Shown here piece after piece: positions 22,400 to 34,000 of a stretch of 64,000 bases of DNA. The stretch spans positions 39,015,750-39,079,749 of the forward strand of contig OX243818.1 in the NCBI GenBank assembly GCA_945859605.1. The letters run 5' to 3'. Position 1 is the stretch's first letter. Each line of letters starts with the position of its first letter. Both the position numbers and the translations under genes were made by a program. The DNA is from Lumbricus rubellus. Its lineage: Eukaryota; Annelida; Clitellata; Crassiclitellata; Lumbricidae. The notes beneath the pieces were generated by a model. It was not told where the DNA came from, made no database searches, and saw only the letters and a program-made list of their open reading frames with translations.

Positions 22400-23640
22400 G
22401 GCCAATGAACAGCTGGCCATTTATCTCTTCGTTTGTATGTTAATGGAGAATTTCTAGTTCCCCGCTCTAGCACACCAATTAGTCAGCGTCACGCATTCTC
22501 AACATTCTCAGCGTCACGCATTCTCAACATTCTCAGCGTCACGCATTCTCGGAAACGGAAGAGTGATTCTCTTGGATTTCGATCTTATGTCATGTCAATC
22601 ACCGACGTCGCTGTGCGACGGTTGGTCGCATGCATGGACTACAGCTCTCCACTGCCTCCTATCGCGTGCAGCGGCGAGAAGATTGGATCCGGAAAGACGG
22701 GACCAAGCAAGAATGTTGTCAATCCAGCTAATACGCGGTCTACCCTTGCGTCGACAACCTTCCACGTGACCCAGCATAATGGCTTTTTTCACGCAATCCT
22801 GGGGAATCCTGATGATATGACCGAAATAGGAGAGTTTGCGAGCCTTGATGGAACCCAAGAGCTCTGGTGAAGTTCCGGCAAGCCGATAAACCTGCTCTGT
22901 GGTAAGTTTGAGCGTCCAAGAAATGCGCAAAAGCTTACGGGTACATTTGTTCTCGAAACTCTGTATCTGTTTTTCCTCCGCCTTTTTAAGCACCCATGAT
23001 TCGCAACCATAGGTTGCAACTGACCAAACCAAGGATTTCATCAAACGAAGCTTGGTTTGAGTACTAATGGACTTGTTTTTCCAGACCTTCGTAAGCTTCA
23101 CCATGACTGCCATACCCATGGCCAGCCTGGACTTAATATCGACTGAGCACTTTGCATCGCTTGAGATTTTGCTGCCTAGATATGTGAAGTTATCCACTTG
23201 TTTGAGTTCACTGTCCGCGACAAAAATCCTGAGGATCCTATCGGTATTGGTCATAACCTTCGTCTTTGAAACATTTATCTTTAAACCGTACTCCTTGGCA
23301 GCGGATTCGACACGATTGACGAGCTCCTGGAGTTCCTCTGGTGATGTAGCGATCAAGAGTATGTCATCCGCGTATCTAAGATTACTGATGGTCCTACCTC
23401 CAATTCGATCTTAAATGGAGTGGAATCACTTGTCCAACTGTCACTGTTGTTCTATCCAGTTGGAATGAACTCCATTGGGGATGCACCTACATGTAAACCT
23501 ACTCTCTAGAAATAATGCCAATAATTTTCGCAATTTGCTGATATCTAATTTATATCGCCGTGATTGGGCAGGGAGAGCTTCTGAGTGAGTATCTTGAAGG
23601 AGCACAATTAATTATTATTTAGAAACGAATGAATGCTTAA
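22400..23640 (+). mobile_element. CR1-like LINE 3' end carrying filler DNA and a nested LINE
   Basis: The left part encodes the LYVNGEFLVPRSS tail and then three tandem copies of a 25-bp unit containing CAGCGTCACGCATTCTC (22480-22555). It resumes near 23440 with the tryptophan-containing NELPLG region and ends near 23620. It is the second copy of the CR1 tail at 3640-5590. It is interrupted by about 62 bp of propeller-exon sequence, itself split by the LINE at 22588-23403. Confidence 0.7.
22588..23403 (-). mobile_element. 5'-truncated non-LTR retrotransposon (RT end and tail)
   Basis: A perfect 10-bp target duplication, TTCGATCTTA (22578-22587, 23404-23413), flanks 816 bp. The minus strand starts abruptly at NLRYADDILLIATSPEEL, so the RT active-site box YADD is present. 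It continues with NFTYLGSKISS, YGCESWVLKKAEEKQIQSFE, LSYFGHIIR and CRRKGRPRISWIDNI. These are hallmarks of RTE/jockey-like reverse transcriptases of marine invertebrates. The 3' terminus is a short TGACATGACA tail. Clade assignment is uncertain. Confidence 0.85.
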
Positions 23641-23831
23641 CACAATGTGTGCATCCTTTGTCACGAATTCTGCTCACAAAATGCAACTCTGCAGCAAAGT
23701 GTGACTATCGACGCTGTGGTTGTCACGCTGCTGCAAATTTATATGTCATATTTTGTGATGGGAATACAAAAACTCATCCTGCAAAAGCGTACGACGCAAA
23801 CTTGCTTGCACACATCCAAAACAAACTTCAA
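23641..23831 (+). other. Cys-rich open frame interrupted by the hAT MITE
   Basis: A plus-strand frame reads KCNSAAKCDYRRCGCHAAAN and ends ANLLAHIQNKLQLGG at the MITE boundary. It would resume after the MITE at 25895 (YVLKTTFIDALKYDIEQH then stop). The family is not recognised. It may be a fragment of another transposon. Confidence 0.3.
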
Positions 23832-23839
23832 CTTGGTGG

Positions 23840-25894
23840 CAGGGCCGTGTTTAACCCATTAGTGCCCAAAGTTGTAAAACCCAACAAATTAAGTTGTGGT
23901 TTCAGTAATCTCAACAACTTGGTGCAGTAACATGGATGGTAACTTATTTATTGATTGCTGCTACATTATGAGTACTTTCCATACTGTCCGTTTTAACGGA
24001 CGTCGGGCACTAGCCCAGTGCTTAGGTTACCATTGCAGATTCGGTTTCCTTCTTATTTCATACAATGCTTGGTGAATGTTTTTGATGATTTGCAACATCT
24101 ATTTACTCTATGAGCTAATTATCTACATTTATCTAATGCCCATGAAGGGCACCAGCTTATTCACGAGCGTTTCATGCATTGTGATAGTACTTGTGGCTCC
24201 CACGAGAAAGGTTTCCATCACATTTCTCAAGCCTTGCAATGGCAGTTTGAGTTTCCTAGTACATTCCAATGATTGCTACCATCGCATTGTACATCAGGAT
24301 TACAGGACTGCAGCAGCACGTTGACCTTGGGTGGATGGTACGCCAAGCACTTGAGTACTGGATGGTACGCCATGACACTTGTGTACACTTACATCTGTTG
24401 CCTTGAGTCAAACTTCTGCTGCCTTGGTAAACTTTGCAAGAGATACCAAGCTATGTCACACAGGTAGACTGGTTGGACATCACAATTTCCGTTGCCTGAT
24501 TCATATCATGTTAGCATCCCCCGATCTTACTTATCAACACATCGCCCATGTCTTGATTGTAGAGCAGAAACATGGAAGTTTTAAAAACAGACATGACTTT
24601 CTTCTGGCTGTGTGACTAATAACTATCCCTGCACACGAACCTCGTCCACCATCCTAAAAGTTTATGCACTGAAGACTAATAGGCTTGCTAGGGATTATGT
24701 TCTATACAGGATGGTCGCATGTTGAACCAAATGCAAAACAGGGGAAATCAGAAATGAGCCAAAGCCTACGTCGGGATGGGATGGTCGGCTGGGGGTGAGG
24801 ACGGACAGGGATTGAGTCCGGTCCCTCGTGGGGGGTGGGGGTAAAGTTTATTACAACACAGCGATCACGCCAGCAAATAATCAGTATAGTGAGGCGTGAT
24901 ACTAGTTCTTTGCACCTGGCTGCTATGGGTTTCAAGGTGAATTGACCTGTGTACAGGTTCCTCAAGTACAGGCTCCTTCAGTACATGCCCCACCGTACCC
25001 AAACTCATGTCAGATGTGCAAAAGTCTACAATATTCATGTCAAAATAGTGAGTCGCCAGTCTGAATAAACTGTAGGCTGATGCTTACTGCATATTACAAG
25101 AATGCAATGACGGTGGTAATTTCTGGAACAATGGCGCATGGACACTGTCTTGCTGTAGGAAACGTCATCTCTGGGCTAGTGCCCGACGTCCGTTATAACG
25201 GACGCTTACATTGAAATCGAAATTTTCTTTGGAAAACTTGCGGCAAGTGGGATAATATTTTGTCAGCATATTTACCCATATGGCTACTATAAACAGCATT
25301 TATACTTTCTTTAAATTCACCCTCGTTCAATACCAAACATAAATATAATAACTAGGGGTAGCGAGGATTTTAGACATGCTGCAATAGACACATTAGCACA
25401 AGCAACAAAATATTTCTAATCCACATAATCCGGCAATCACAATAGTGGAATCTATAGCCAATTGACCCACCAATTTAAAAAAGATAGTGATGACTATATT
25501 ATACAGTTGCCTCTTATTTTGGCAACGTGTTTTCTGAGCGTCCGTTATAACGGACGTCGGGCACTAATGGGTTAAGGTTCTTCGAGTGTCGGTGCAAAGT
25601 GTTACAGCAGGGGCAAAGTGCTGTTCGGTAGTCTTACAAGATTAGTCATTTTACAAAAACCCGCTGTTCGATAGGCTAGTCTACGTGGTTTCTCGGCTGT
25701 GTCAGTAAGCAAGCACGCAACGTCGGTGAACTTCGTTAATTTAAGCTTAATGTTTTCTTACACTTACTGATTTTACAAAGGTTAAAGTAAGACTGAGACT
25801 CGCAATTTGAGATATTTGGCCATTGGCAACAAACTCTCGGCTCAGGGGCATTCGGTGCACCGCACCGAATGAACCTATGTTAAACACGGCCCTG
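23840..25894. mobile_element. hAT-type MITE (334 bp without its insert)
   Basis: Ends are CAGGGCCGTGTTTAA and TTAAACACGGCCCTG. The 8-bp target duplication CTTGGTGG is perfect (23832-23839, 25895-25902). A piggyBac-like element sits in the TTAA of its left terminal repeat. Confidence 0.85.
23855..25571. mobile_element. piggyBac-like element (TTAA target)
   Basis: The ends CCCATTAGTGCCC and GGGCACTAATGGG are flanked by TTAA (23851-23854, 25572-25575). Inner inverted repeats containing GTCCGTTWTAACGGACG and GTCGGGCACTA occur at about 23987-24015, 25170-25207 and 25537-25565. Short ORFs inside show no transposase motif, so it is non-autonomous. Confidence 0.85.
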
Positions 25895-26059
25895 CTTGGT
25901 GGTTATGTTTTGAAGACAACCTTTATTGATGCACTGAAATATGACATAGAGCAACATTGACTTCTGACATGTCATAATAAGCTAATTAACTAATTTGTTC
26001 AATTAAAGTTGTAGCACCTTTTGCTACGCTGCATTCATTCAAGTTATAATCGACATAAT

Positions 26060-26490
26060 TGATGCGACAAATGACCTTGGCCATGACCTCATAACCTTCA
26101 GATAATCCCGGATGACAAAAACAATATCAGAAATGAATTCTACTTACCCGAATCAGTAACATTAGAGGTATCACACATGTATGTCCTGTAATAAATAAAA
26201 AAGATGAAACTCGATGACCTTGACCTTGTCCTCTATGACCTTAAGATGACCTCTGATGATAAAAACAATATCAGAAATGAAATCTACATATTATCTTAAT
26301 TAGCACCAATAGAGGTATTACACGTGCATAAGCTGTAATGAATGAAAAAGATGAAAAAATTCTTGATCATGACCTATGGCTTTAAGATTACCTCTGATGA
26401 CAAAAACAATATCCTAAATGAATTCTACATACCTGAATTAGTACAATTAGTGGTATTGTACGTGCATATGCTGTAAGAAATTAAACAGAT
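26060..26490. repeat. tandem repeat, ~143-bp unit, about three copies
   Basis: ACAATATCAGAAATGAATTC-like blocks recur at about 26122, 26268 and 26408. Each is followed by TTAG(A/T)GGTAT, an ACACGTGCATA-like block and a poly-A/T segment with AAAGATGAA. Period is about 140-146 bp. Confidence 0.75.
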
Positions 26491-26679
26491 AAATTTTCCA
26501 ATATTGCCGCTGGCGGCCATATTGAATTTGTCAATTACGTCATTCGTGGCGTCATGGCGGACAAGCACCTCGGTGATTTTTCATGTCCAGGGACCCACTG
26601 ACTGATTGGAAGTGAGAAACTCCCCCCAACACCAAAGTGCATACGGGACCTCATGGCACACCAAGGACTATAATCTGAT

Positions 26680-26815
26680 GGGTAGAGAGACAGACAGAAA
26701 GAGCGTGACGGACACGGAACGACAGACAAAGACGTACAGAGAAGACAGACACACAGAGAGAAGAGTGAGGCAGAGTGACACACAGAGAAAGATAGAGACA
26801 TCGAAAGTCATGCAG
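26680..26815. repeat. purine-rich GACAGA simple repeat
   Basis: Imperfect repeats of GACAGA/GAGAGA on the plus strand. They produce spurious Ser/Cys/Leu-rich and Arg/Glu-rich open frames on both strands. Confidence 0.7.
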
Positions 26816-26865
26816 GCAGAAGATAGACGAACGGTCCGCACATTGAAATAGACGGTAGGCTACAT

Positions 26866-27148
26866 AGGCGCCCGCAGAAATTTTCGCAAGAGGGGCAAAA
26901 CACAATGGCCACGGTCAATTATTTAGCAAGAGCTTGAAAATGCAAAGCAGAAAATTACGAACACGGTTAATATTTTTCATGGAGGCTTCCGAATGTCAAT
27001 TTCTCAGTTTAACGTTGTGTATAATTAGTAACAATAGCGCTTTAGTGCGAAAATTTGTTGAAAACCAAAAATAGAAGTTTAAAAAATTGGACACAAATTT
27101 TCCGGGGGGTGGCAAGTGCCCCCTCTTGCCCCTATGTGCGGGCGCCCA
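26866..27148. mobile_element. MITE with GGCGCCCGCA ends, inserted beside a SINE head
   Basis: CATAGGCGCCCGCAGAAATT at the left is partly mirrored by CCCCTATGTGCGGGCGCCC at the right, with GCAAGAGGGGCA / TGCCCCCTCTTGCCCC inside. No coding capacity. The target duplication is not clear. Confidence 0.55.
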
Positions 27149-27266
27149 TGCGAGTGAAGGACTTGCCCAAAGTCCTAACGCGGCGACTTGAGGTGGATTC
27201 AAACCTGCAACCTTTCGGCTGCAAGGCGACAAACATGCCCACTATGTATACCACCGCGCCCCACAT
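27149..27266 (-). mobile_element. tRNA-derived SINE head (family 2), fragment
   Basis: On the minus strand GGGCGCGGTGGTATACATAG leads into AGGTTGCAGGTTTGAATCC, an A-box / B-box layout of a tRNA-like pol III promoter. The SINE body GGACTTTGGGCAAGTCCTT follows. The rest is cut off by the neighbouring MITE. Confidence 0.65.
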
Positions 27267-27867
27267 TTAAAAGTAGCTGTCCGGATGAAATAGAATCCCA
27301 CTGTCCAATGACGGAGGGAACACGTCTTATTCGTCATCAAAGTAAATGTTTCTGGTGCGTTCACTATAATATTATAGTTTAGGCCTATCTGCTTCTTCTG
27401 ACCGCAGAGGAGACTAGCTTTACTTTATTAACTAAACTTCATTTTTCAACCAATCAGAGCAGTTATTTTTTCACAGCTTAGTGCATGAATATTGGAATAA
27501 CAAACGAGCCTATTTATACGAGCTTTTAAAGATATAAAGCTTAACGGTACACGTTTTAGAAAGAATTTCAATCTAGTAGCCTAAATAATTAATTCAATCG
27601 CTCCCTTTCATATAGGCCTGGGGTGTGAAAGTTGGACGATCAGAAAGAAAGAAGAAGACAGAATAAATGCTTTTGAAATGAAATGCCTAAGAAAGATCTC
27701 GAGAGTACAATAGACAGAACAATCACTCAATAGTCTACATCCTCAACTTACGATCTTCAATCTTAGCCTAGGCCTACTCATCGGCATAAAGTCTTATAAT
27801 TAATTATACGTTATCGATTTATTTAAAGTATAGTTTTCACAATTCTTAGAAATAACAATCATACTAA

Positions 27868-28190
27868 CAATGGTAACAATACCAATTTATATGGCGCCGC
27901 AAACAGTCACGCTACAAGGGCGCCTCACAAACAACTTACAGCAGGATAAAACTTACAAAATTAATATCTTGAGTCCTAATTTGAAGGGGTCAAGTGAAGC
28001 CGGAAGAAGATTGTTCCATCATCTAGAGCCGGCCACTGAGAAGGCGCGGTCACCGAAACGGGTTCTCATCCACCTTAAGTGAAGATCGTTTTTGGTGAGC
28101 GCTCTAAGACGCAACCTGGAAGCGGAGGAATGTGTCCCAACACAGTAATCTCGCAGATACTCGATAGAAAATAGGCAGGGATAAAAATAA
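27868..28190. repeat. degenerate LINE/SINE-tail repeat
   Basis: Begins TACCAATTTATATGGCGCCG and has AAGGGCGCCTCACA, GCGCGGTCACC and AGCGCTCTAAGACGC. A similar GCGC-containing layout is seen near 47840-48060. It resembles L2-type tail repeats, but family and ends are unclear. Confidence 0.35.
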
Positions 28191-28257
28191 TGGTATGTTA
28201 TATATACATGTAAATACCATTGCAATAGGCGTATCTTTTTCTATTTCTCGCATTTGC

Positions 28258-28460
28258 TATTATAGAACTCCTCGAGCTCACTGCTCAGAGGCGCTACCGA
28301 CTACAGCGACTACAATGCATCGGAGTTTCACGCCGAAGCGCACGAGCAATTGCGAGTGAGGAACTTGCTCAAGGTCCCTACGCGGCGGCCTGAGGTGGAT
28401 TCGAACTTGGAACCCTCCAACACCATGGGACCGAACCCACCACTACACCTCCGCGATCAA
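28258..28460 (-). mobile_element. tRNA-derived SINE (family 2) with LINE-like tail
   Basis: On the minus strand it begins GCGGAGGTGTAGTGGTGGGT, with box B-like AAGTTCGAATCC. The body includes ACCTTGAGCAAGTTCCTCAC. It ends with GTAGCGCCTCTGAGCAGTG and GAGGAGTTCTATA, matching the 3' tail of the LINE at 19250-19652. A second copy is at 44264-44472. Confidence 0.75.
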
Positions 28461-28541
28461 TGTATGTTTGAGATTGGATGAATCCAGAGAGATTCTAAGA
28501 GATCTCTGTTTGACACAATTAATGAGTGAAGATCATTCTGT

Positions 28542-29494
28542 TTACATTCGACGTAATGTGTGGACATAAACTTTCTTTTCATAATGTCCACTGACCAGCA
28601 GCTGCTTCCTTTCCTCGTCGTAACACAATGCGCAAGGCCTCAATATATCCGTCTCTTCTTCTTTTGATTTTCTTGTTTGGCAAATTTTTTGATTCCATTT
28701 GAGATCGGAATCCAAGAGAATCACTCCACTCTTTCTATCAGCCACAAAAACTTGACCGTCTGAATCGAGTGACAGATAGAAAGGATCTTTCAATACCTGT
28801 GCTTTATTTGAAGGATTAAAATGACGGACGATCAGTCCATCTACGGTCAACTCACTTATGAACCAACTGTGTTCCTTCTTTCTCCCACGTGACCCACCCT
28901 CTCCCGCCTTTTCCTCTTTTCCTCCAATCTCTTCTTCCATCGGCCTTTTCCCACTTGATTCGTAAATGATAATGAAATTCCCTAAAGATGTTTCCACTCC
29001 ATGACGAACGTTACTGATATCAAAGGGTAAAGGAATTGAACGGATAAGTTTTGAGTCTGAACCATACATGTAGTTCAGCAAACAGCAGCACGAGTGGCTG
29101 TATAACAAAAAATGACCGTCACTTGACGCAGACAATGTTATGGCGAAGGATTTTTCACCACTGCGGATCCATCTGATGATCTGCTGTTGGCCATCTGCAT
29201 CCGTTGCTATCTTGAACACTGCTACGTCTCTTAAAAATGTAAAGATGAACAGACAATTATCGCCCTCGTTGGATGCAATCCCCGCAGTATATCTAACCAC
29301 TTTTAATTCGATGATTCTCTTGAAACGAAATGGACTTTGATCATCGAAGACGCAGATTAAACATGGAATATGCCTGTCAGAATCTGACGAACAGAGGACG
29401 AAGATTTCATTTCTCAGTTTAGTCACCCCGTGAGCTCGTTCATCCTTTCCTAAGTAGATTGTCTCAGTCAAGCTGACGAAAATTGGACACTCCA
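28542..29494 (-). CDS. intact beta-propeller (NHL-like) terminal exon
   Basis: A phase-1 exon after GTTTTATTTTATTTTAG (AG at 29495-29496) with an uninterrupted frame of about 316 codons to a stop at 28542. It contains LTETIYLGKDERAHGVTKLR, NEIFVLCSSD, a low-complexity charged loop (EEEIGGKEEKAGEGGSRGRK), and DPFYLSLDSDGQVFVAD before ILLDSDLKW. The regular recurrence of VxVFD / GxFIIIY / GxVFVAD strands indicates a six-bladed-type propeller related to NHL repeats. It is the only unbroken copy of the family in this window. The preceding exon must end in phase 1; the CARD exon at 32887-32576 does, and its 3'-neighbour exon at 31408-31014 ends in a stop. The propeller may therefore be an alternative last exon of that gene. 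The ligand is unknown. Confidence 0.8.
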
Positions 29495-29539
29495 CTAAAA
29501 TAAAATAAAACATGCCGTTAATGCGCAATAATAATTGGC

Positions 29540-30235
29540 TGTACTAGGCCTAGATATAATTATAATTTGTAGCCTAATCGGGTTAAGATAATTGACTCCT
29601 AACTATATCCCTACTTAATGTTTATTATTCCCTGACTGATTTAGCCTATTTATGTTTTAAATTTGTGATTAAAATTAAAGCAAACATTAGCAGCAGCTGT
29701 TTGTTCATCCAACTGCAAACATTAATTAGACTTTCAAAGCTAAAATGAAAACAAACATTATCACAATGAAAAATATTGTTTAATCGTTTATTGTTGTTTA
29801 GAAAATGCTATTCTTCTTTTAATCATTTTATGCGCATTTTCATATTTTGCCGATTTAAATAATTAGGTTACTTGGCTGATTCGCATTTCTCTATACATGT
29901 AGCTCTTATCCCTAAGGCCCTGTATTTAATTTTATCCACATGCCTACTTATAATATGTTGTTAGTTGACCCCCACTCTCCGCCAATACTCGATTATCACT
30001 TGCTTTTTTTTATCCCAGCAGTTCGTATTATGTTTATTTAAAGCTGTTACATAAATCGATCGCTCTCCGTTCGTCAGTTTTTCCGTACTATACTACTATT
30101 ATGCTATAATACATGTAGATATCACTGAAAGACTTTTTAGGCACCTCCACCTTCTCTCCACTTTCAATAGCCTATCTGATTGCAGCAAGCTAATGTAACG
30201 ATTGTGATTTAGATTTAAGTTGATTAATATAGCGC
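29540..30235. other. intron or intergenic, nothing recognised
   Basis: AT-rich sequence without splice-supported coding frames or repeat ends. GTTCATCCAACTGCAAAC at 29703 resembles the foldback body unit in isolation. Confidence 0.45.
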
Positions 30236-30239
30236 CATC

Positions 30240-30560
30240 TAACAGAGAACAGAAGACGGGGGAGGGGGGCTAAAATTCACAATTTATTTTCTATCCGCCA
30301 AAAAGTTGATGACCTTTTTTTAGTCATCTGGTCGAAATTTTCGGGAAAAATATACCATTTTGTCCGCCAAAAAAGTTGATGACCATTTTTTAGTCAACTG
30401 GTTGAAATTTTTGAGAAAAGCATACCGTTTTTGTCCGCTTATACGTTGTTCAAAAACAGTTGTTGAGACAAAATGGAGGGCCACAATGCATGGCCAGTTC
30501 TAAATGGGGGGGGGTGCTTGGCCGGATTGCCCCCCCCCTGGATCCGCCTCTCTCCTTTAA
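30240..30560. mobile_element. MITE with two GATGACC hairpin motifs
   Basis: The left end has GGGGGAGGGGGGCTAAAATT and the right end GCCCCCCCCTGGATCCGCC. Two copies of the AAAAGTTGATGACC / T-run / AGTCA motif occur near 30303 and 30370, each followed by GGTYGAAATTTTYG. The exact ends are uncertain. Confidence 0.5.
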
Positions 30561-31013
30561 CAAACTTTAGATCAGGCTCTCTTTTTTTCAGGGATAAGAA
30601 CAATAGAGAAATGCGAATCAGCCAAATAATTATGTAGCCTAAATCGGCAAAATTGCAAAATGCGCATTAAAATATTTCTAGAAGAATAGCATTAGCGAAA
30701 CAATAAATAACTAATAAATAATTAAATGATATTTATCATTGTGATAATAAGTTTTTTCAATTAGCCTATAGCTTTGAACAGTCTAATTGATTTTGCAGCT
30801 GGATGAACAAAGAGATCTATTTCTCGCTCTCTTCTAATAAGCCAACGACCTATAATTATTAGTCGGTTTCAACATTGGCCAGGGCCCAACAGTTTTGTCT
30901 TAGTCAAATCGGCCATCAAACTCAATGCCTTTGTCAGTCTATAGCCTTATAATTCGATTAAAGCTGTTTGTTTGTGTATTTTTTAATTAAAGTGTTCGCT
31001 GTAATGAATGCAC

Positions 31014-34000
31014 TCAGGAGAACTTGCCGACTGTTTTCTTGAACTGATTGTCATCAATAATTATACTGATCGCATTTGATTCAGGTGGTTGAATATTTGC
31101 AAGACCAAGCAGCATATCTCTCAGCTCATTCGATTCGTACAACTTCTGAATGCTTTCAATGGCTGACTGTGAGCGACACCAGATCCAAACGACCAAACTC
31201 TTTTTGCCCAATTGAGAGTTGAGAATTTCTATGTCTTCATCCTTCAGTTGACTGATGATTTTGTCAGTCTCACGTGACCATGGTTTCGTTTTGCTTCGAA
31301 GATCAATGATTGTTTGTTGAAGTACCGGTAGTTCTGTTTCCGTTAAAGGTGTAGACTTTGCGTTGCGATTTTGAACTTCCAATTTCATGACCCCTACAAA
31401 CAAAACGTATTTTTCAGTCAATCAGCGTTTTACTGACCTAACCTAATCTCAGGAATACATTGAAGTGAAACACAAACAAGAATTTCGAGATAATCTGCAG
31501 AATGTCGTCAACAGGACAACCCTAAACGATAAGAAAATCCGAGAAAACCAGAGCTGTCCCAGTGTCATTCATAAAGTTAGGCCTACGGATGGCTAAACAA
31601 TTTGTTTTTATCAGCGCGATCATAAACGTCAATGTGATTAAAAAATTGCTTAAACATAGCTAAAAACGTTTTGATAAAACCTTATAGTCTAGTCAAACAA
31701 ATTACTCAGCATGCAAACCCATGCAGTAAAAAAATACAAAAGTTCTAAAGAAAAATAACAATTCTATCTGAAACGTAGGCCTACATGAGCTTGTATACAT
31801 TGTAGCCTAGGCCTATAAAATTGAGGTATCATGTGATTCAATATATTCGATGAGTTTCCATAAACGCAACAAAGCCGTAGGCCTAAAACAGTTTTGATTT
31901 TTTAATAGAGTTCTATTTTCTAAAATAATTCTAAAAACCTTTGCAAACTTTTATTCAAAACTTTTTGTGTTGGTAACATTTACATAATTAGGCTATTACT
32001 TGCAGTGATTCAATGAGTTATGTTCTCCTCAGTCTATAGGTCGATGCAGCAAAAAACAATTTAAACTGTAGGCCTTATGCATACACACGTCTTAATATTT
32101 ATCCATTTAACTTATAATTGCACGTCAACTTACTATTAGCTGCATCTTTCACCAGAGTTTTTCCAGGGAAATTAGCCTACTTTCTTCTTAACGGCAATAA
32201 CATAGTACCAGAATGGTAAATGGTTTATGCCTGTAACTTTCTTTCTCAATCAAAGGATGCTCTGAATGTAGGCTATTCTGCTACACTGAGGTCTATACTT
32301 TTTTAAAGCCCCCTAATAAAGCCATCTATGTTTTATATTTAAAAATGAAATATTTCCATAATTAGCCCCTCCCACCAAAAAAGAGCCAAAAAAATGGTCG
32401 TCAGAAATTTTGGCGAACGAAAATGGGAAAATTCCTCCCTTCCCGAGTTCAGCCCCCCCCCCCAAACTGAAATCCTGGCGATTTTCAAAATATGGTGCAA
32501 TCCGATATAAATGCGTGTGTAGTCTACATGTAGGCTATGCGGTCCTAATCTAATAATAGAATGTGAATTGCAAACCTCCTCCGTTTTCCATGATTCTTAG
32601 GACAGTTCTCTGGTTTGTTTGCCGAACACAGGTGAAGAGAGTTGAAAACTTTGTCTCGTCGAAAGTTCTCATGAGATGCAAAAGCTCCGAGTTTTTATTT
32701 CGTTCAGTGAAGCGACATTGCCTATTCGTTGAAGGTTTCCGATCGATCAGACGCCTTTGCCCTTCAGTCAGGCAGTTCAGAGACAACAGTGAAGCCAATA
32801 GTTCGTCACTTGGTTGAATATTTTCCAAAAGATAATTTTGGTTGTTTCTGATAATTGCAGAACTTTTCTTAGTTTTTGCATAGATATCTGAAACACCAAA
32901 GGTGGCCTATCAACGTCATCACAATCTTGTTATAATTATAGGCCCTAAACGTTGCAAAGAAACATTAGGCCCAATTTGAAGAATCGTTAGCGGATTGGTT
33001 TCCGTTCCGCAACCAGTCAGGATGATTTAAACATTGTAAACATTACTAGTCGACCCCACCGACCATAGGCCGCCTATTATGGTCCGAGTTTGGTTTCCGC
33101 TCTTGGGGGAGGCTAACAAACTTGGACTTTCGGCCAAAGAAATTTGATGACCTTTTTTAGTCATTCAATTGAAATTTCGTTCGTGAAAAGAGCGATATTT
33201 CCGAGTCTGGACCTTCTTGTGGGGGGCTAACCCTGGAAAAAGATATCATTTTCATGGTAAAAAAACCTGAATATGGGCCTTCTTGGGAAGGGTTTGAGCC
33301 CTCCCCCTAGCCCTTGATTAATTCCGCCAATGATAATGATCTTTTCAAAATCTTTTTTTTGACGAATTCATGCTCACAAACGCAGTGTTGTTACATGAAA
33401 CAATCTTCATGAGCATCACTTTTAGCTGCATGATTGTACTAACAGAACAGACAGCCTGCAATACAACGGCGCTAATATCAGCGTATAGGCCCTAATAGCA
33501 GGGCCGTTTTAAGAAGTTTGGGGGCCCTAGGCCAGGGCCGTTTTAAGAAGTTTGGGGGCCCTAGGGCCTAGGCACAAATCCTAACGCTATTTATAAAAGT
33601 GACCCGATTTCCGACTCAATCTCTCAGGCTCAGCTAATTATAGAGTATTGCTCTAATGCATTCCTGGTGCATATCTGGCATTTTGCTACAGTTATTAGGC
33701 CTAATATAGTTCTAAACTGCTAACTCAGCTGACACAGCAATTTTTCCACAAGTGCAAAATAAGGTTAAGTTTAACATGCCAGTACGTTAAAATACTTACA
33801 ACTGCTGATAATTTGTTATATACAATTTGAAAGTAAGACTAATAATGAGTAAATGTCTGTTTCACAGCTTAAATTCCCTGACTGTCAGAACCATCTAATT
33901 ATTAGAAACATCGCTTTCGTGTTTTGCTCTCGGCAAAGTCTTGTATAATGTCATCAAAGTTCAATGTTTCTAGTACATCTGATTCTATGCTCATTACAGA

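Noticed and set aside
26535..26905. Overlapping Ser/Cys/Leu-rich and Arg/Glu-rich ORFs
   Set aside because: They come from a GACAGA simple repeat and have no start context or splice support.
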